This document shows, one piece after another, positions 45,438-61,218 of a stretch of 64,000 nucleotides of DNA. Every line of letters starts with the position of its first letter. Positions within the stretch are counted from its first letter, which is position 1. Where the stretch lies: positions 138,582,501-138,646,500 of the forward strand of contig JASDFA010000016.1 in the NCBI GenBank assembly GCA_035772735.1. Reading direction: 5' to 3'. The notes under the pieces are model-generated. The model was not told the origin of the DNA. It did no database searches and saw nothing but the letters and a program-made list of their open reading frames with translations. The stretch is from Datura wrightii. Lineage: Eukaryota > Streptophyta > Magnoliopsida > Solanales > Solanaceae. The position numbers were made by a program, and so were the translations under genes.

Positions 45438-46706
45438 TAAGTAAAATCATAAATACATACATGGGTAATTTGTAAACATGTATACATGCTATATATTTTA
45501 TCATACTTTAAACCATGAATCATAAACTATACTATTTCATAAACTTGCATAAATTGGAAAAATCTTCTAAAACATGAACTCATGAATTTGTAATCAAAAC
45601 ATGCATAAAATCTGCCCATTAATTATCAAACACACTTTAAAACATAGAGGGAATCAACCCATAAACAATTTGGAAGAAATCTATGAAATTAGATTGAAAT
45701 CTATTTTAAATCGTGATTTGAATTGAGACCTGCTTCATGAAATTGAGAAGAATCATGAGCATGAGGGTGGAAGAAATCTTCATTCATGGCCTCACATACC
45801 TGGAAGAATCAAATCTACACTTGCCCTAGAAAGCCCAAAGGATTTGAACAAGAACTTGAAGGGTTCTAAGCTTGATCTTCGATGGAGAGGTCTAGACTTG
45901 CATGCATGGGAGGGGAATACTTTGGAATAGGTTTAACCCTCTTAAAACCCTTGGAATAAAGCTTAAAAAGACATAGATTGGGGCATAGGAGCTTAGGAAT
46001 TATGGAAATTCCCTTACTTAATTTGCAGAAAGTTTTACTCTGCCAGATGTCACGACTCACACTACAAGTCGTACCTCCATACCATGACTCTTGTTCACCA
46101 TCCGTTGTCACCACTGTATTTCCTGACTTTCTGATGTTTTCCACGGGGCAGACCATGAATCGCACCACCAACCTATGAGTTGTTAGATCCACTCATGGTC
46201 ACTGCTTCTAAGATCCTTAATTCTTCCTCAAGGGTGTAGGCCACGACTCGTTGTGTTATACAATGAGTCGTTCCCTGGCTTGTTCTTTCAAAATTTGATA
46301 CATAAGAGATCCCTTATGACTACTGACCACGAGTTGTACCATCAACCTATGACTCGTGGCTTGCTCTTGTAGTTCACTCGTTTAGCTCCTCCATCCTTTT
46401 ATTGAATCATACATTTACCTGTGGTTTCCCACAACGGGTCATACAATGACTCGTACCTTCTAACCAGGGTAACTCATTCCTCAAACCACGATTCATCCTA
46501 TGACTCTTGACATGATCCCATGAGTCATACCTTGACTCTTTGTAACTGAGAAACTTCTCCTACAAATTCTAACCACGACACTTCCTATGAGTCGTACCTT
46601 CTTATAATGACTCGTACCACGAGGCATCCCATGAAAAATTTTCCTTCTTTTCTGCTAGCACATACCAAATCTTGGGTCTAGTCTTAGGAACCTTCGAGGT
46701 ATTACA
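45437..46706 (-). repeat. E8 3' LTR, truncated
   Basis: Right end GGTATTACA at 46706 (TGTAATACC on the minus strand). Matches 53218-54461 of the 5' LTR, with dense ACGACTCGT / ATGACTCGTACC units at 46040-46620. The R/U5 side is missing. The adjacent CTCCCCCTTTG (46711-46721) is the polypurine tract. Confidence 0.8.
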
Positions 46707-46959
46707 ATATCTCCCCCTTTGCAACATTCATTCTCTAATATGGAGTAAACATATTGAAAAACTAGGGAAAGGAACTGAAATATGAAATATTGAACATCTG
46801 AGTTAAACACTGACGGAGTGACCGACTCCGAACTGATATAAATGACTGAATTGAATTCATGAATCACACATACATGCACTGACATAAAAGGAAATGAGAG
46901 TAATTAACTAGACATGAAAATGAATAAGTTATTACAAAGGAAATTGATACCTCATGCTA

Positions 46960-50640
<3,681 letters not shown>

Positions 50641-51845
50641 GCTCTTAACGTGATGATAGGACATAAAACCTATTCTAACGCTGACCACCACCTACACTAG
50701 TAGATGTACCCTGTTGAGCTGAGCGTACCGGTGGAGCTGCTAAATTGGAAAATGGGTCACGGCCTCTACCATGGCCTTGTCTAGCCGCTGGACTATCTTT
50801 GAGCAAATGTCTGGGCTTTCCACACTCATAACACGCACTTGAACACGCTAAGCACTCTCTGAGGTGCTTCCTGCCACACTTTCCACTAACTAGAATGCTA
50901 GGCTCTCCTGAACTGCTCCCCTGATCTCTGAAGTTGAATGTCCTCCCCATATGTTCGCATTGAGATATAGAAGGTACACTAGCTGACGACGGTGCTGGAG
51001 CTGACAATCGATGGTGGGACTACTGACGATGTCCGCCACTAGACCTTTATTGGGAAAACTCGAAACTATTTGTGCTGGCCCTCTTGGCCTTTCTCTCCCT
51101 CTCCCTCATCTGCACCGCCTCCATTTGTTGGGTATACAATACCAATCAAGAGAAGTCAATGTCTGATGAAGCTTGGCGGTCCTGCAGTCCTTGACCAAAT
51201 AATCTGCTATTCCATTTACAAATCTGCTCACCCGAGCTCTCTGATTAGCTACCATCTCCAGCGCATACTTATACAACTAGGTAAACTCTAGAGCATACTC
51301 CTGGATGGTGATGTTTTTCTATTTCAGATTCACGAACTCAGCCACCTTGATTACCTCATCTCCCGAGAAAAAAAATCGGTCTAAGAATGCAGTGAGAAAC
51401 TCATCCCAATCAATAGGGCCCGCTACGACTCCCCAATTATCCTTCCACTGCCTGTACCATATATGAGCTACTCCTTTGAACTAATAGGAGGCCAATTCTG
51501 CACCCTCCTCCCCTATACCCCAATAATCTGGGTGATATTCTGGATCTCCTCTATGAACTCATATAGGTCCTTCTCCACTCTTGACTCAAGAAACTTAGGA
51601 GGATTCATCCTAAATAAATCCCAAACTCTAGCCACTGTTGGGTTCCCATTCTAGGGAAAATGAGCTACAACCTGCTAATTGACCTGAGCGGTCAACGCTT
51701 GTGCCAATATCCGAATGGCTGCCCTAAACACAGCATGGGCAGCCTGCTTGGGCATGGGATATGCTGGGGCTGGCGGGGCTTTCTAGTGCCTATCTCCATT
51801 GCCATCCTCATGGCTATTTGTATTTCCATTCCTTCTTTCATTCAT
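50641..51845 (-). pseudogene. E8 gag, degenerate
   Basis: Minus strand from about 51845 (MNERRNGN; the upstream ATG equivalent reads ATT). Frames with stops follow the Tekay gag: an AHAVFRAAIRILAQALTAQV helix near 51700, a MNPPKFLESRVEKD block near 51600 and a Gln/Met-rich MEAVQMRERERK near 51100. The nucleocapsid part 50675-51007 has CYECGKPRHLLKDS, a zinc knuckle whose last Cys is Ser, preceded by SGKCGRKHLREC. More than ten stops. Confidence 0.75.
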
Positions 51846-52075
51846 ACGGCGTGGAGAAATAATTCTGCAAATGTGTAAAGTTGGAGTTAGAGAAAATCGA
51901 GAGAATTTGACTCATAGCACAAGATAGAATCATAAAAGAAGGGAAGTTTCCTAGAACATTTCATAGCCACTTCGTCCTGAGGGTGGAACACTTCACACCC
52001 ATGCAAAAGGCTCTACTTAACGCGTCTTTCAAACAACCTAAGACATTTCAAAACCTAATGCTTTGATATCAAGTT
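51846..52075 (-). other. E8 leader and primer-binding site (52060-52071)
   Basis: Minus strand TGATATCAAAGC, two changes from the initiator-Met primer site, four bases inside the LTR. The leader contains TAGGTTTTGAAATGTC and no ORF, equivalent to 20745-20938 of E4. Confidence 0.7.
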
Positions 52076-54461
52076 TGTCACGACCTAAGTTGAGACCCCC
52101 GATCAAGACACGTAACCTAGAACCATAAATTGCTCCAAGTCAATTCATGGCATGAACATAGTAACTAAAGATCATCACAAACAAATAGCGGAAGTCTGAA
52201 TAACAAAATGTCTATCCAATGGTGCATCATAACACTAAATCTGAAGTTGAAAATACAGGTCTATGTTTGAAAAGCCTCTAACATACTGATGAGCTAATGG
52301 GGCAACACCCCAACTAGCTCACTAGAAGTCTGAAACTGAAATAACATACTCAACTAACTAAAGGTCCTTGAAGGATGAGCACTCACCAACAATAGCACTG
52401 TAATAAACTCAGGAGACATACTAACGACGAGACTGATTCTGAACGTCTTAACCTATATCATTAAAGAATACAACATATAGCATGCGGTCAGTACTTGAAA
52501 TGTACTGAGTATGTAAGGTAAGTAAAACAAGCTGAGTAAGTAATATTGAAATCATGCATATCATAAATCATAACATCATAACATTCTAAGAGTAAAGGCT
52601 ACATGCTTATATCTGAAAACATGAATAGACATAAACTGGATCTCATAACTAAATTGAATGACCCAAAGCTGAAACTGAGGTTTTTAAGTAAAATTGATAA
52701 CCTGATAATTGGGTAAAACCTATGGAAAACATAATATCATAACTGATAAGCATGCATAACTGAAAATCATGAGGAACAATAAAAGACTCGTCTTATCCGA
52801 CAACCACTATGCATGAACGCATGATGATCCCACATCTTGCCCACATTTAGGAGGGCCATCCTAAGCCTTTCCAGGGTGATGGATTAAGTAAGGTGTGAAA
52901 TCACGGTGTGCCCTTGGACCAGGAAAATGCTCTCTTGAGAGGACCCAATGTATAACTACGTTATCGCGTAGTTTATGAGAGTGGGGAACCTTTGAACCCC
53001 TAGCCTACTCGATGCTATAAACTACTCCCAAAACATATATAATACTCATATAATCATATATCAAAACATAACTTAAATCTTAACATATGGGGAGTCTTAA
53101 CTCCAAAACTTGAGAAAACATAACTTATTAGCCTTGGCAAAATCATGAAATCATGCTTAACTTGAGTGGGCTTGCCCACATCATAACATCATGCTTACAT
53201 GAAATAGACATCATAGGTAAAATCATAAATACATACATGGGTAATTTGTAAATATACATACATGCTATAAATTTCATCATACGTGAAATCATTAATCATA
53301 AACTATACTTTTTCATAAACTTGCATAATTGAGCAAAATCTTCTAAAAATTGAACTCATGGATGTGTAATCAAAACATGCATAAAATCTGCTCATTAATT
53401 ATCAAACATACTTTAAAACACAGAGGAATAACAATTTGTAAGAAATCTATGAAATTAGATTGAAATCACTTTTAAATCATGATTTAAATTGAGACTTGCT
53501 TCATGAAATCGAGAAGAATAATGAGCATGAGAGTGGAATAAAACCTCATTCATGGCCTCACATACCTGGAAGAATCAAATCTACACTTTTCCTAGAAAGC
53601 CTAAAGGATTTGAAGAAGAACTTGAAGGGTTCTAGTCTTGATCTTCAATGGAGAGGTCTACACTAGCATGCATGGGAGGGTAATAGTTTAGAATAGGTTT
53701 AGCCCTCTTAAAACCCTCCTAACAGAGCTTAAAATGACGTAATTTAGGACCAAGGAGCTTAGGAATTATGAAAATGCCCTTTCTTAAATCACAGAAAATT
53801 TTACTCTTCCAGATGTCACGACTCACACCACAAGTCATACCTCTGTGCCACGACTCATGGTTACCATCCATAGTCACCATTATTTTTCCTAACTTTTTGA
53901 TGTTTTCCACGGGTCAGACCATGACTCATACCACAAACCTACGAGTCATTAAATCCACCCGTGGTCACTGCTTCTAAGATTCTTAGTTCCTCCTCACGGG
54001 TGCAGGTCATGACTCGTTGTTTCATACTATGACTCATACTCTGACTCGTTCCTTCCAAATCTAATACACAAGAGATCCCTTATGACTACTGGCCATGAGT
54101 CATACCATCAACCTACGACTCGTGGCTTGCTCTCATAGTTCACTCGTTCAGCTCATCTATCCTTCTAACAAATCGAACATTGACCCATGGATTTCCACAA
54201 ATGGGCCGTACAATGACTCGTACCTTCTAACTAGGGTAACTCATTCCTCAAACCATAGTTCATCCTAAGACTCGTGACATGATCCAACGAGTTGTACCTT
54301 GACTCATTGTCACTAAACTCTTTCTGTAGAATCTAACCACCACACTTCCTACGAGTTTTACCTTCTCATACCATGATTCATTCTGTGAAAAATTTTCCTT
54401 CTTTTATTCTAAAGACATAACAAATCTCGAGTCTATTCTTAAGAACCTTCAAGGTATTATA
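52076..54461 (-). repeat. E8 5' LTR
   Basis: From TGTCACGACC (LTR end) to AAGGTATTATA (LTR start, TG changed). 2,386 bases. The U3 side 53810-54390 is packed with ACGACTCAT / TACGACTCGTGG units. Confidence 0.85.
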
Positions 54462-54479
54462 GGTATATCACCTTCCTCC

Positions 54480-54816
54480 AAATTGCATCCATAATTGGAC
54501 AGAACTGGATAATGTGTTCCTAAAGAAATTGTTCCACCCATGTAAAAAAAAACTGAGAAACGGGATAAGATATTTCACTTCAGATAGTTGCCAGGGAAAC
54601 AACCGTTTGAAGCATGGAAAAGATTCAAGAAATATATTCTTAGGGCCCCCACTCATGGGTTCCCTGAGAATATCCTTCTTGAAATATTCTACAAGGGATT
54701 GGATCCTCTTACACAATCAATGGCTAATAATACGGCTAGTGGATGCTTTATGGATAAAACCTATAACAACATCACCATTATTCTTAATAGGATCACCAAG
54801 CATATGATGTCAACCA
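54480..54816 (+). pseudogene. E9 gag fragment, left part
   Basis: Plus-strand gypsy gag: FLKKLFHP, a shift, then PGKQPFEAWKRFKKYILRAP, HGFPENILLEIFYKGLDPLT and YNNITIILNRITKHMM. This is the same capsid core as in E1 (QAWERFK, FIKGLEPHT). It is cut on the left by the E8 LTR edge and on the right by the E10 solo LTR, after which it continues in the same frame. Confidence 0.75.
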
Positions 54817-56307
54817 TGTGGTGATGTTAGGCATATTTTGATGCCCTTTTGCCATTTTTAACGCATATTTCATCATATTTTAATTTCACAATCCTTAATT
54901 TATGCTTAAATTCATGTATGTGCATATTTTATGTGCTAACAAATGATTTTAGTTGATTTGAGCAGGAAACTAACTAAAAGGAGCTCAAAATGATGCAAGA
55001 GATTAAGAGTTGAAATTCTGACGGGTTTAGTGTTATGGCTGGCGCCCTGCACCAAGTTCCAAACTTCAGAGAAATAAATTCATAGTCTGGTGCTATGGTT
55101 GGCGCCCCGCACCATCCCTCAAACATCAAAGAAAAAATTCTCAAGCTGGTGCTATTGGTTGGGGCGGTGCACCAGGCTTCATCTAGAGTTGAAAATTGCT
55201 GAAAGTTTGACTAAGACTATCGCGTCATAGGAGGGGCAGCGCGCCAGGCCCATTTCGGGGAAAAAATGATGATTTTTAAGCTAAGTCTTGATAGGAAGAA
55301 GCATTATTTGATGGCTCGTCTATAAATATGAGGACTAGGTCGTTTGTTACATATCTTCTATCAATCTTTTGACAACTTTTAACATTAGGAAAAGTGGAGA
55401 GATGCCAGAGAGGAGTCTCCTCTCATTTTCTTTTCCGTATTTTATTCACGACAGCTTGTAAGTCATTTGGAAGGAAGAAAAAGTTCAAAAACTAGGTTTT
55501 CATTTCCTTACTTCATATTTTCATATGATAATGACTACTTAATCGTTTCTCCGCTTGTCTATGGGCGGCTAAACTTATAATCTAGGGTTATGGGCACGGT
55601 GGATGGTTGATTGTTTGAAAGCATAATAAACATGGTTTTGATTCTTTTCTATGGTTGTTTGTATTTATTTATTTTAATTTATTATTTATGAGATTGATCA
55701 CCTTGTAAGTAATCTTTTGGCTTTCAATTGAACTTGGGAAAGAGAATCTAAAGGGTTAAAGATAAATATAGAACGAGAATTCAAAGACCCTTGATCCCAT
55801 TGGTGATAGGATAGAAGTTGTTGTTGAGGATAGGGATATACCCTTCATCCCTGTTTAGTTGAAATACAAGTAGGCATAATTATCGTTTCATGTTCTCCTG
55901 CGACCATAGGGATATAGGTGTTAGGGTGCATGAAATAGTTCTTGGATGCTAGGAATAGTGGCAAGAAATGGGATACTAACTTGCAATTAACAACTGTAGG
56001 AAGAATCATGCTAGTTTAATAACGTCTGGCAAAATCAACCTGAAACCAACCAAGTGCGATTGCCCTAGTTTTTCATCATTATCGAAATACAATCAAACTT
56101 GCATTAGTTTTATTTAATCTTTACATTTGAAGTTTAGTAGTTTAATTTTATTAAACCAATCTCCATTTTATTTGTTTCATAGATTATTGAAATTAAAGTG
56201 AAAAACTTGTAACAAATTAATTGACAAGTCCTTGTGGTTACGATATTTGGACTTAACAATTATATATTGCTTGACGACCTCGTGTGCTTGTGTGCGCTTG
56301 GATGACA
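54817..56307 (+). repeat. E10: solo LTR inside E9 gag
   Basis: 1,491 bases, TGTGGTGATGTTAGG to CGCTTGGATGACA, flanked by TCAACCA on both sides (54810-54816 and 56308-56314). Contains a TATA box (55321-55327), a triplicated motif around GGCGCCCTGCACCA / GGCGCCCCGCACCA / GGGGCGGTGCACCA (55040-55175) and the GACCTCGTGTGCTTGTG end typical of gypsy LTRs. No internal region: solo LTR. Removing it and one copy of the direct repeat rejoins the gag frame. Confidence 0.8.
55321..55327 (+). promoter_or_regulatory. TATA box of E10 LTR
   Basis: CTATAAATATGAGG about 500 bases into the LTR, giving its plus orientation. Confidence 0.5.
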
Positions 56308-56640
56308 TCAACCACCAACATTGCTTTGCTCACAGAAAGGCTAACTGAGAATGAGCTCAAGAAGGTGAACATTTTTTATGAGATGCAAGGTTTCCCTCCC
56401 CTCACATGCATATGACATCATCAATTTAAAAATCAACAATTCCAAAATGAAACTCCGGTGCAATTTGAATATGCCAATTATATAGAAATACGCAAGGAGA
56501 TTACCAAAGGCAATGTTATCCGAATCAGAACTATCCACCATCCAACTACCAAATCAGTCGAGACGACAGCCGTAAGGCCAATGGTAGAAATGATCAAGGA
56601 GGCCCAAGTCAGAATTGGCAAAATAGCAACCTGGTAGATA
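56308..56640 (+). pseudogene. E9 gag fragment, right part
   Basis: Continues the gag frame with ALLTERLTENELKKVN, then after a stop and shift an Asn/Gln/Pro-rich tail (NQNYPPSNYQISRDDSRKAN, GGPSQNWQNSN) typical of the nucleocapsid linker of Athila-like gag. Similarity ends near 56640; no protease follows. Confidence 0.7.
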
Positions 56641-58140
56641 GAGTTAGTTAAGTTTTGAATTGGATTCTGCTTTAGGGATATATAGTTATGTCCCAGCAAT
56701 TTTATTTATTAATTCTGTTATTTACATTACAGTCCTTAATAGTTAGTTATACTCATTTGTTCTCATGTAAGCTGGATATGTTAAATATTTGTACTCCTCT
56801 TTTATCATTGATGAATATTGTTATGCAGTAGATCAACCCTAGCTTTTAGGTTCTTTCTGTAGCTGTAGAATCTCCATTTTCATCTAGAATTTGCGATCTT
56901 GCATTATTAATTAGTTTTATATTAATTATTCTCTTTAATTATTCGTCAGGGGTCTAGATTTCTTATATCTAAGTCTTGAATTGAATATGCTAGTAAACAT
57001 GATCAACCCTAGCCAATTAGGTCTATTGCAATTAATTAGGGTTTTTGATAATTAGTTTTGAAATTGGAGATTTATTTCTCGAGTTTCTCTATCTTATATT
57101 TCTAGTCTTCAAGCTTCATATTTTTCGCTTTTGCATTATTTTCGTGTTTTTCTTCAAATAATATGATTCTTCTAGGCTTATGCAACCAGTTTAGAGATCT
57201 AGCTCAATCACAAGTCAAGTCCAAAATTAAAGGAAATAGACAAAATCCAACTACCATGAGAAATTTATGTTGATTTCCAATTATTTGTTGCACCTGGTCT
57301 ACTTATGTAAGCAAAAGAAACTAAGAAACCAACTTCTGTTGAAGAAAATTATTCACCATAAGGACTATGAAAACTACCTTTAATGTCGGCAAAACTTGTA
57401 CAAAGTGCTGCTACAAAAAGAGGCAAGACAAGCCTTACCATCCCATTTCTTCTCCTACCAAGTCCCAAGAAACTCCTATTTAATCTATATGGCAGAAAGA
57501 TCAAGACTCAACTCTTGTTCGAGTATGTGGTAAACCAAGCTAGAAACTCGAAACTATTGTCCACCCCATAACATTGGAAAGGAGGCTTCTTCCACCATTT
57601 TTTGTGTCAAAGAGGTCCGACGTCCATATTAAAGAGATTATATTTGGAAATCAATTATGCAACTCCCTAACTCCTCTGCGGCCTTCAATTATGGAAGAAT
57701 CTCTCAATGATCTACGGTTATTGACGGTTGTAATATACTTTTAAAACTTCTATATATCTCTTTAGGTGTTTCCTTACCCCGACCGTGGCTGCCATGCATT
57801 TTTCCTGTCCCGTCAACTTGAGTTTTTCTTCTTGTGCTTCACTTTGCATCTTCCTTGTTGTGACAGGAGTTTTATGCAGGAGGGTGTTTGTGAGTGGGAT
57901 CACCAACATTTTTGGCTGCATGACATATAAAAAATCCAAATAAACATGTTATATACAATTTTAAATACTTTGGGAAAAGGCACACAAGACTATGGATTGC
58001 TATTGAATGAAAGTAATGGCATATAAGGTATCTCTGTAAACACAAAACAAAAGTAGAATTTAATCAGAGAATAAAATGCTTTAACATCTTTTAAAACACA
58101 ATGTACTTTGGAAAACTGGTAGAACCACCAAATCTTTGAG
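56641..58140. other. low-copy or decayed sequence, no recognised gene
   Basis: A/T-rich. 56700-56830 (ATTTGTACTCC...CATTGATGAATATTG) looks like a decayed copia-type LTR end, weakly. Two short open frames (57383-57571 plus, 57718-57939 minus) have no motif I recognise. Confidence 0.3.
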
Positions 58141-58713
58141 GAAAAAAATCAAAAATCGCCACTTTTATGATGGCTAATCAACATTTAGCCACTGTTCCAT
58201 AACTATTCAAACTTTCGCTGCTTTTCATTACTGATTCAAAATTTTGATAGAAATACCCCTAACTAAAATACAGAAAAACTGTAGCACAGTATGTTGCACA
58301 TCGAATCTTTTACATATGAAACTCCAGCAAAAGAAATTCTGGAGTTGAGATGTGCAGTTCAAAATTCAAGAAAAAATCACTGAGTTTGAACTATTTCCTT
58401 CTCGAACTCTAGGACAGTTTCATGGAGTTTCATTGGAATAATTTAAAACTCCATGACACTATTAAGGAGTTTCACTTTATTAAGTTTGGACTCCAGGATA
58501 ACGTATTCAGGGGCGGATCTAAGGTGTCAGAAGGGTGTTCACTCGAACACCCTCGACAAAAATTTATACTGGATATATATGTTAATTCTTTTTTAATTAT
58601 TTATGTACATATATAGATTTTGAACACTCTAAGCACTGGACTAGAGGATGCTTTAGTTGTTTAGGGAGTTCAAAATTTACCTTTAGATTCTAAATTCAAG
58701 TTTCAAGCATTAT

Positions 58714-59131
58714 GGGTTGTGTTCTGTACAAAAGGAAAATATTTTTCGTGAAAAGTATTTTCCAAGAAAACATTTTCTCTAAGAAAATAAGTTGGTTCTT
58801 ACTTATTTTCTTGTGTTCGGTATGCAAGTAAAAAGTATCAACCTAAAAATATTTGTGTATATCTAAAATAAAATTATGAGAATGAGAATGGGATGGAGGT
58901 ATGATGGTAGGTGTTGTGGGTCGAGGTGGGGGGAGGTGGGGGTTCAGAATGGGGTGGATAATAGTGAGGGTGGAGAGGAGACAATGTGACTTGTTTTCTC
59001 TACTTTTATTAGGAAAGTCATTTTCTTTATTTTCAAGGAACTTATTCTTATAAAGAAAATATTTGGTAAAACTTTCACCGACTAAACATGAGAAAATAAG
59101 AAAATATTTTCCTCCCTATCGATCACACCCT
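58714..59131. mobile_element. MITE with imperfect terminal inverted repeats
   Basis: Left end GGGTTGTGTTC...AAGGAAAATATTTTT; right end, reverse-complemented, AGGGTGTGATCG...GAGGAAAATATTTTC. Flanks are ATTAT and ATAAT. About 420 bases, no ORF. The AAAATATTTTC-rich arms are typical of an abundant Solanaceae MITE. Confidence 0.65.
58918..58954 (+). other. possible G-quadruplex run inside the MITE
   Basis: Four G runs (3, 6, 5 and 4 bases) separated by 7, 4 and 8 bases. Sequence alone allows a quadruplex. Confidence 0.4.
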
Positions 59132-60371
59132 ATAATTTTACTTTTTGAACCCTCTTAATGGAAATACCGAATACACAACTAAATGTATTGGAGCGAAAAG
59201 CATTTGGACAAGTCAAGGGGTCTTGCTTGGTGCGAAGTCTAGAAATTTGGACCACTCTCTCAAAGTAGGAGAAAGGCAAAATACATAGGGTCTGCAATAT
59301 TATTACTGTGTATAGCTTGAGTTTAATTTACTACTATTTTCCTTTGTGCTTTTGCTTGAACATCTGATATTAATGTGCAAATGGCACTTTGCAGGCATTC
59401 ATCTTTGATCCCTATTCTTGTCGTCATGACCTCATCTTAATTATGGTCTTTGTATGTATTAGTACTCTGAATAACTTTTGTGTCTCTCTCTCAGTCATTT
59501 ATCTTATATAATAATTGAGACTGAAATCACCTTTCTTTAAGGCCTCACTATATTAGTAAAGAAAGTTTACTCAAACATAAGGGTAAATTCCTGGAATTTG
59601 AACTGATAAAAGTTCAAACGCCATGAATTTTTCTCTGTGACACTTCTAACTCCTGGAAAATATGTCTTCCTGTAGTTTGAACTATTCCATTCAAACTCAG
59701 GGAGAGAATAGATGAGATGAAGTTACGGCTCTCTGCCACTTTCAAACCAAGAAGATAAGGGCAAAAAGATCTCTGTAACTGAAAACTGGTTATTATTTAA
59801 CTACATTTCGAACCGACGGTTGAACTCTAAAAGGCGGACCAAGCAGTGGTCAGCTCCTGCTATTTTTACCAAATATTCTCATGCAGGCTAATCTTGGTGA
59901 AAGGTATACATGACACATTAGTTTATAAGTAATTGAGATTTCTTAGAGTTGGGGAAAGTAACTCAAAAAACAAAGGAAGTTTTTGGGTACAAATTACTCA
60001 TTCTAATCCTAAGACTATATTAAGTGTAATGTTTTGATATTTTACTCTTTTGGCTAGAAAACAAGAAAAAGGAATGGGATCAGTAAGATTGAAAAGATGA
60101 CATTTTCAATATGTATAGGGGATGTTTTAGAGGATATTTGAGCCAAATTTGGCGCTTAGGCCACTTGGCCAATCTGTCAGATTTCACAAAAGACTATCTT
60201 CTTATATCCGTTTACCTTTTTATGGTAAAAGCAACATACATATGTCTACATGAGCAGAATCTTGATTTGCCTTAGGTGAATTGGCACACCTAATGCACAA
60301 CCACGTCCTTTCCTATTCAGATTCAAGTTGCGAGGCAATCGGTACATGCCAGTATCCTTTTTCCGACGCTT

Positions 60372-60571
60372 GGACACATAAGGAACACAATAACATTTAA
60401 AGGTTTTGTTAAATGATAAAACGTACAATATTTTCTTTAGATGTTCTCATCTTGAGTACTTATTTTGCATCTTAAGATTGATAAGAAGGGCCAATCTATG
60501 TTTGTATTTTGGTTTGATGAGCATACTATTCTTTATATAGTAGAGCAGATCAATTAGAAGGTATTACTTAC
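60372..60571 (-). other. last intron of PRORP pseudogene
   Basis: Donor GTAAGTAATACC after the exon end CSIVIQ; acceptor unclear (CCAAG before CGTCGGAAAAAGG), which may be another disabling change. Confidence 0.5.
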
Positions 60572-61097
60572 CTGAATTACAATAGAACATGGAGGTAGCA
60601 TGTGAAACACTGGACCTATTTCGGAGAAACTAAAATGCACCTTCATCAAGGAAAAGAAAATCCTTTATCAGAAAACTGTGAGAAGTAGAAGTATATATGA
60701 TATTAGTGCATATGCACGAGGAGATGGAGGTGGCCCTTAGCAAGGTAAGCTAGAAAGAAGATTACTTTGTTTATGAGGAAAAAGTAGTTATGATTGCTGG
60801 AGGAGGTCAGTTAGACAACCAGTCAATTATAGAGCATTTGCCACCAGAACCTTATGCTGGTTATACATAATTCAATACCCATAGCTAACTGCCCAACCCC
60901 GGATAATTTCTCTTCCCTAGGGCCTAACCTTTGTATTGATGTCATATAGCATCAATCAAGGGGGAGGAATATATTTCCAGATAGTTAACTAATGCCATAA
61001 TCTACTTTGAATCCTATGCATGACTGTCTTTTTACATGCATATTGGAAAAAAAGAGTTTAACATTTCATGCAGCCATTTTTGAAGTGTAGAACTAAC

Positions 61098-61218
61098 CTG
61101 ATGACTTTTTTTCCATTTTGGGAAAAATTCATTTCCGAGAAGTTGAAACAAATGGTCCCTCATCTCATCATTGGTCACAGGACTGCACCTAAATTTTGTA
61201 GTTGCATATAGCCAGTAC
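61098..61218 (-). other. PRORP pseudogene exon with NYN acidic residues
   Basis: Uninterrupted exon: acceptor TTCTTCAG, then YWLYATTKFRC, VTNDEMRDHLFQLLGNEFF, donor CAG/GTTAGT. Phase fits the preceding exon ending NDDW (Trp codon split across the intron, 61331/61218). The best preserved part of the locus together with 61331-61512. Confidence 0.8.

Larger units (their letters stand above)
58141..59900. repeat. decayed DNA-transposon-like repeats around a MITE
   Basis: 58141-58510 and 59575-59720 share short motifs in opposite arrangement (CTCCAG, GGAGTTTGAACTATT, CCTGGAAAATATG). 58508-58690 begins GGGGCGGATCTAAGGTG, a start seen in common Solanaceae repeats (from memory). The MITE at 58714-59131 lies between. 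No coding motif. Confidence 0.35.

Noticed and set aside
57718..57939. Minus-strand 73-residue frame as a small gene
   Set aside because: Lys/Thr-rich without recognisable domain, no homologue visible in the window, and no promoter or splice evidence.
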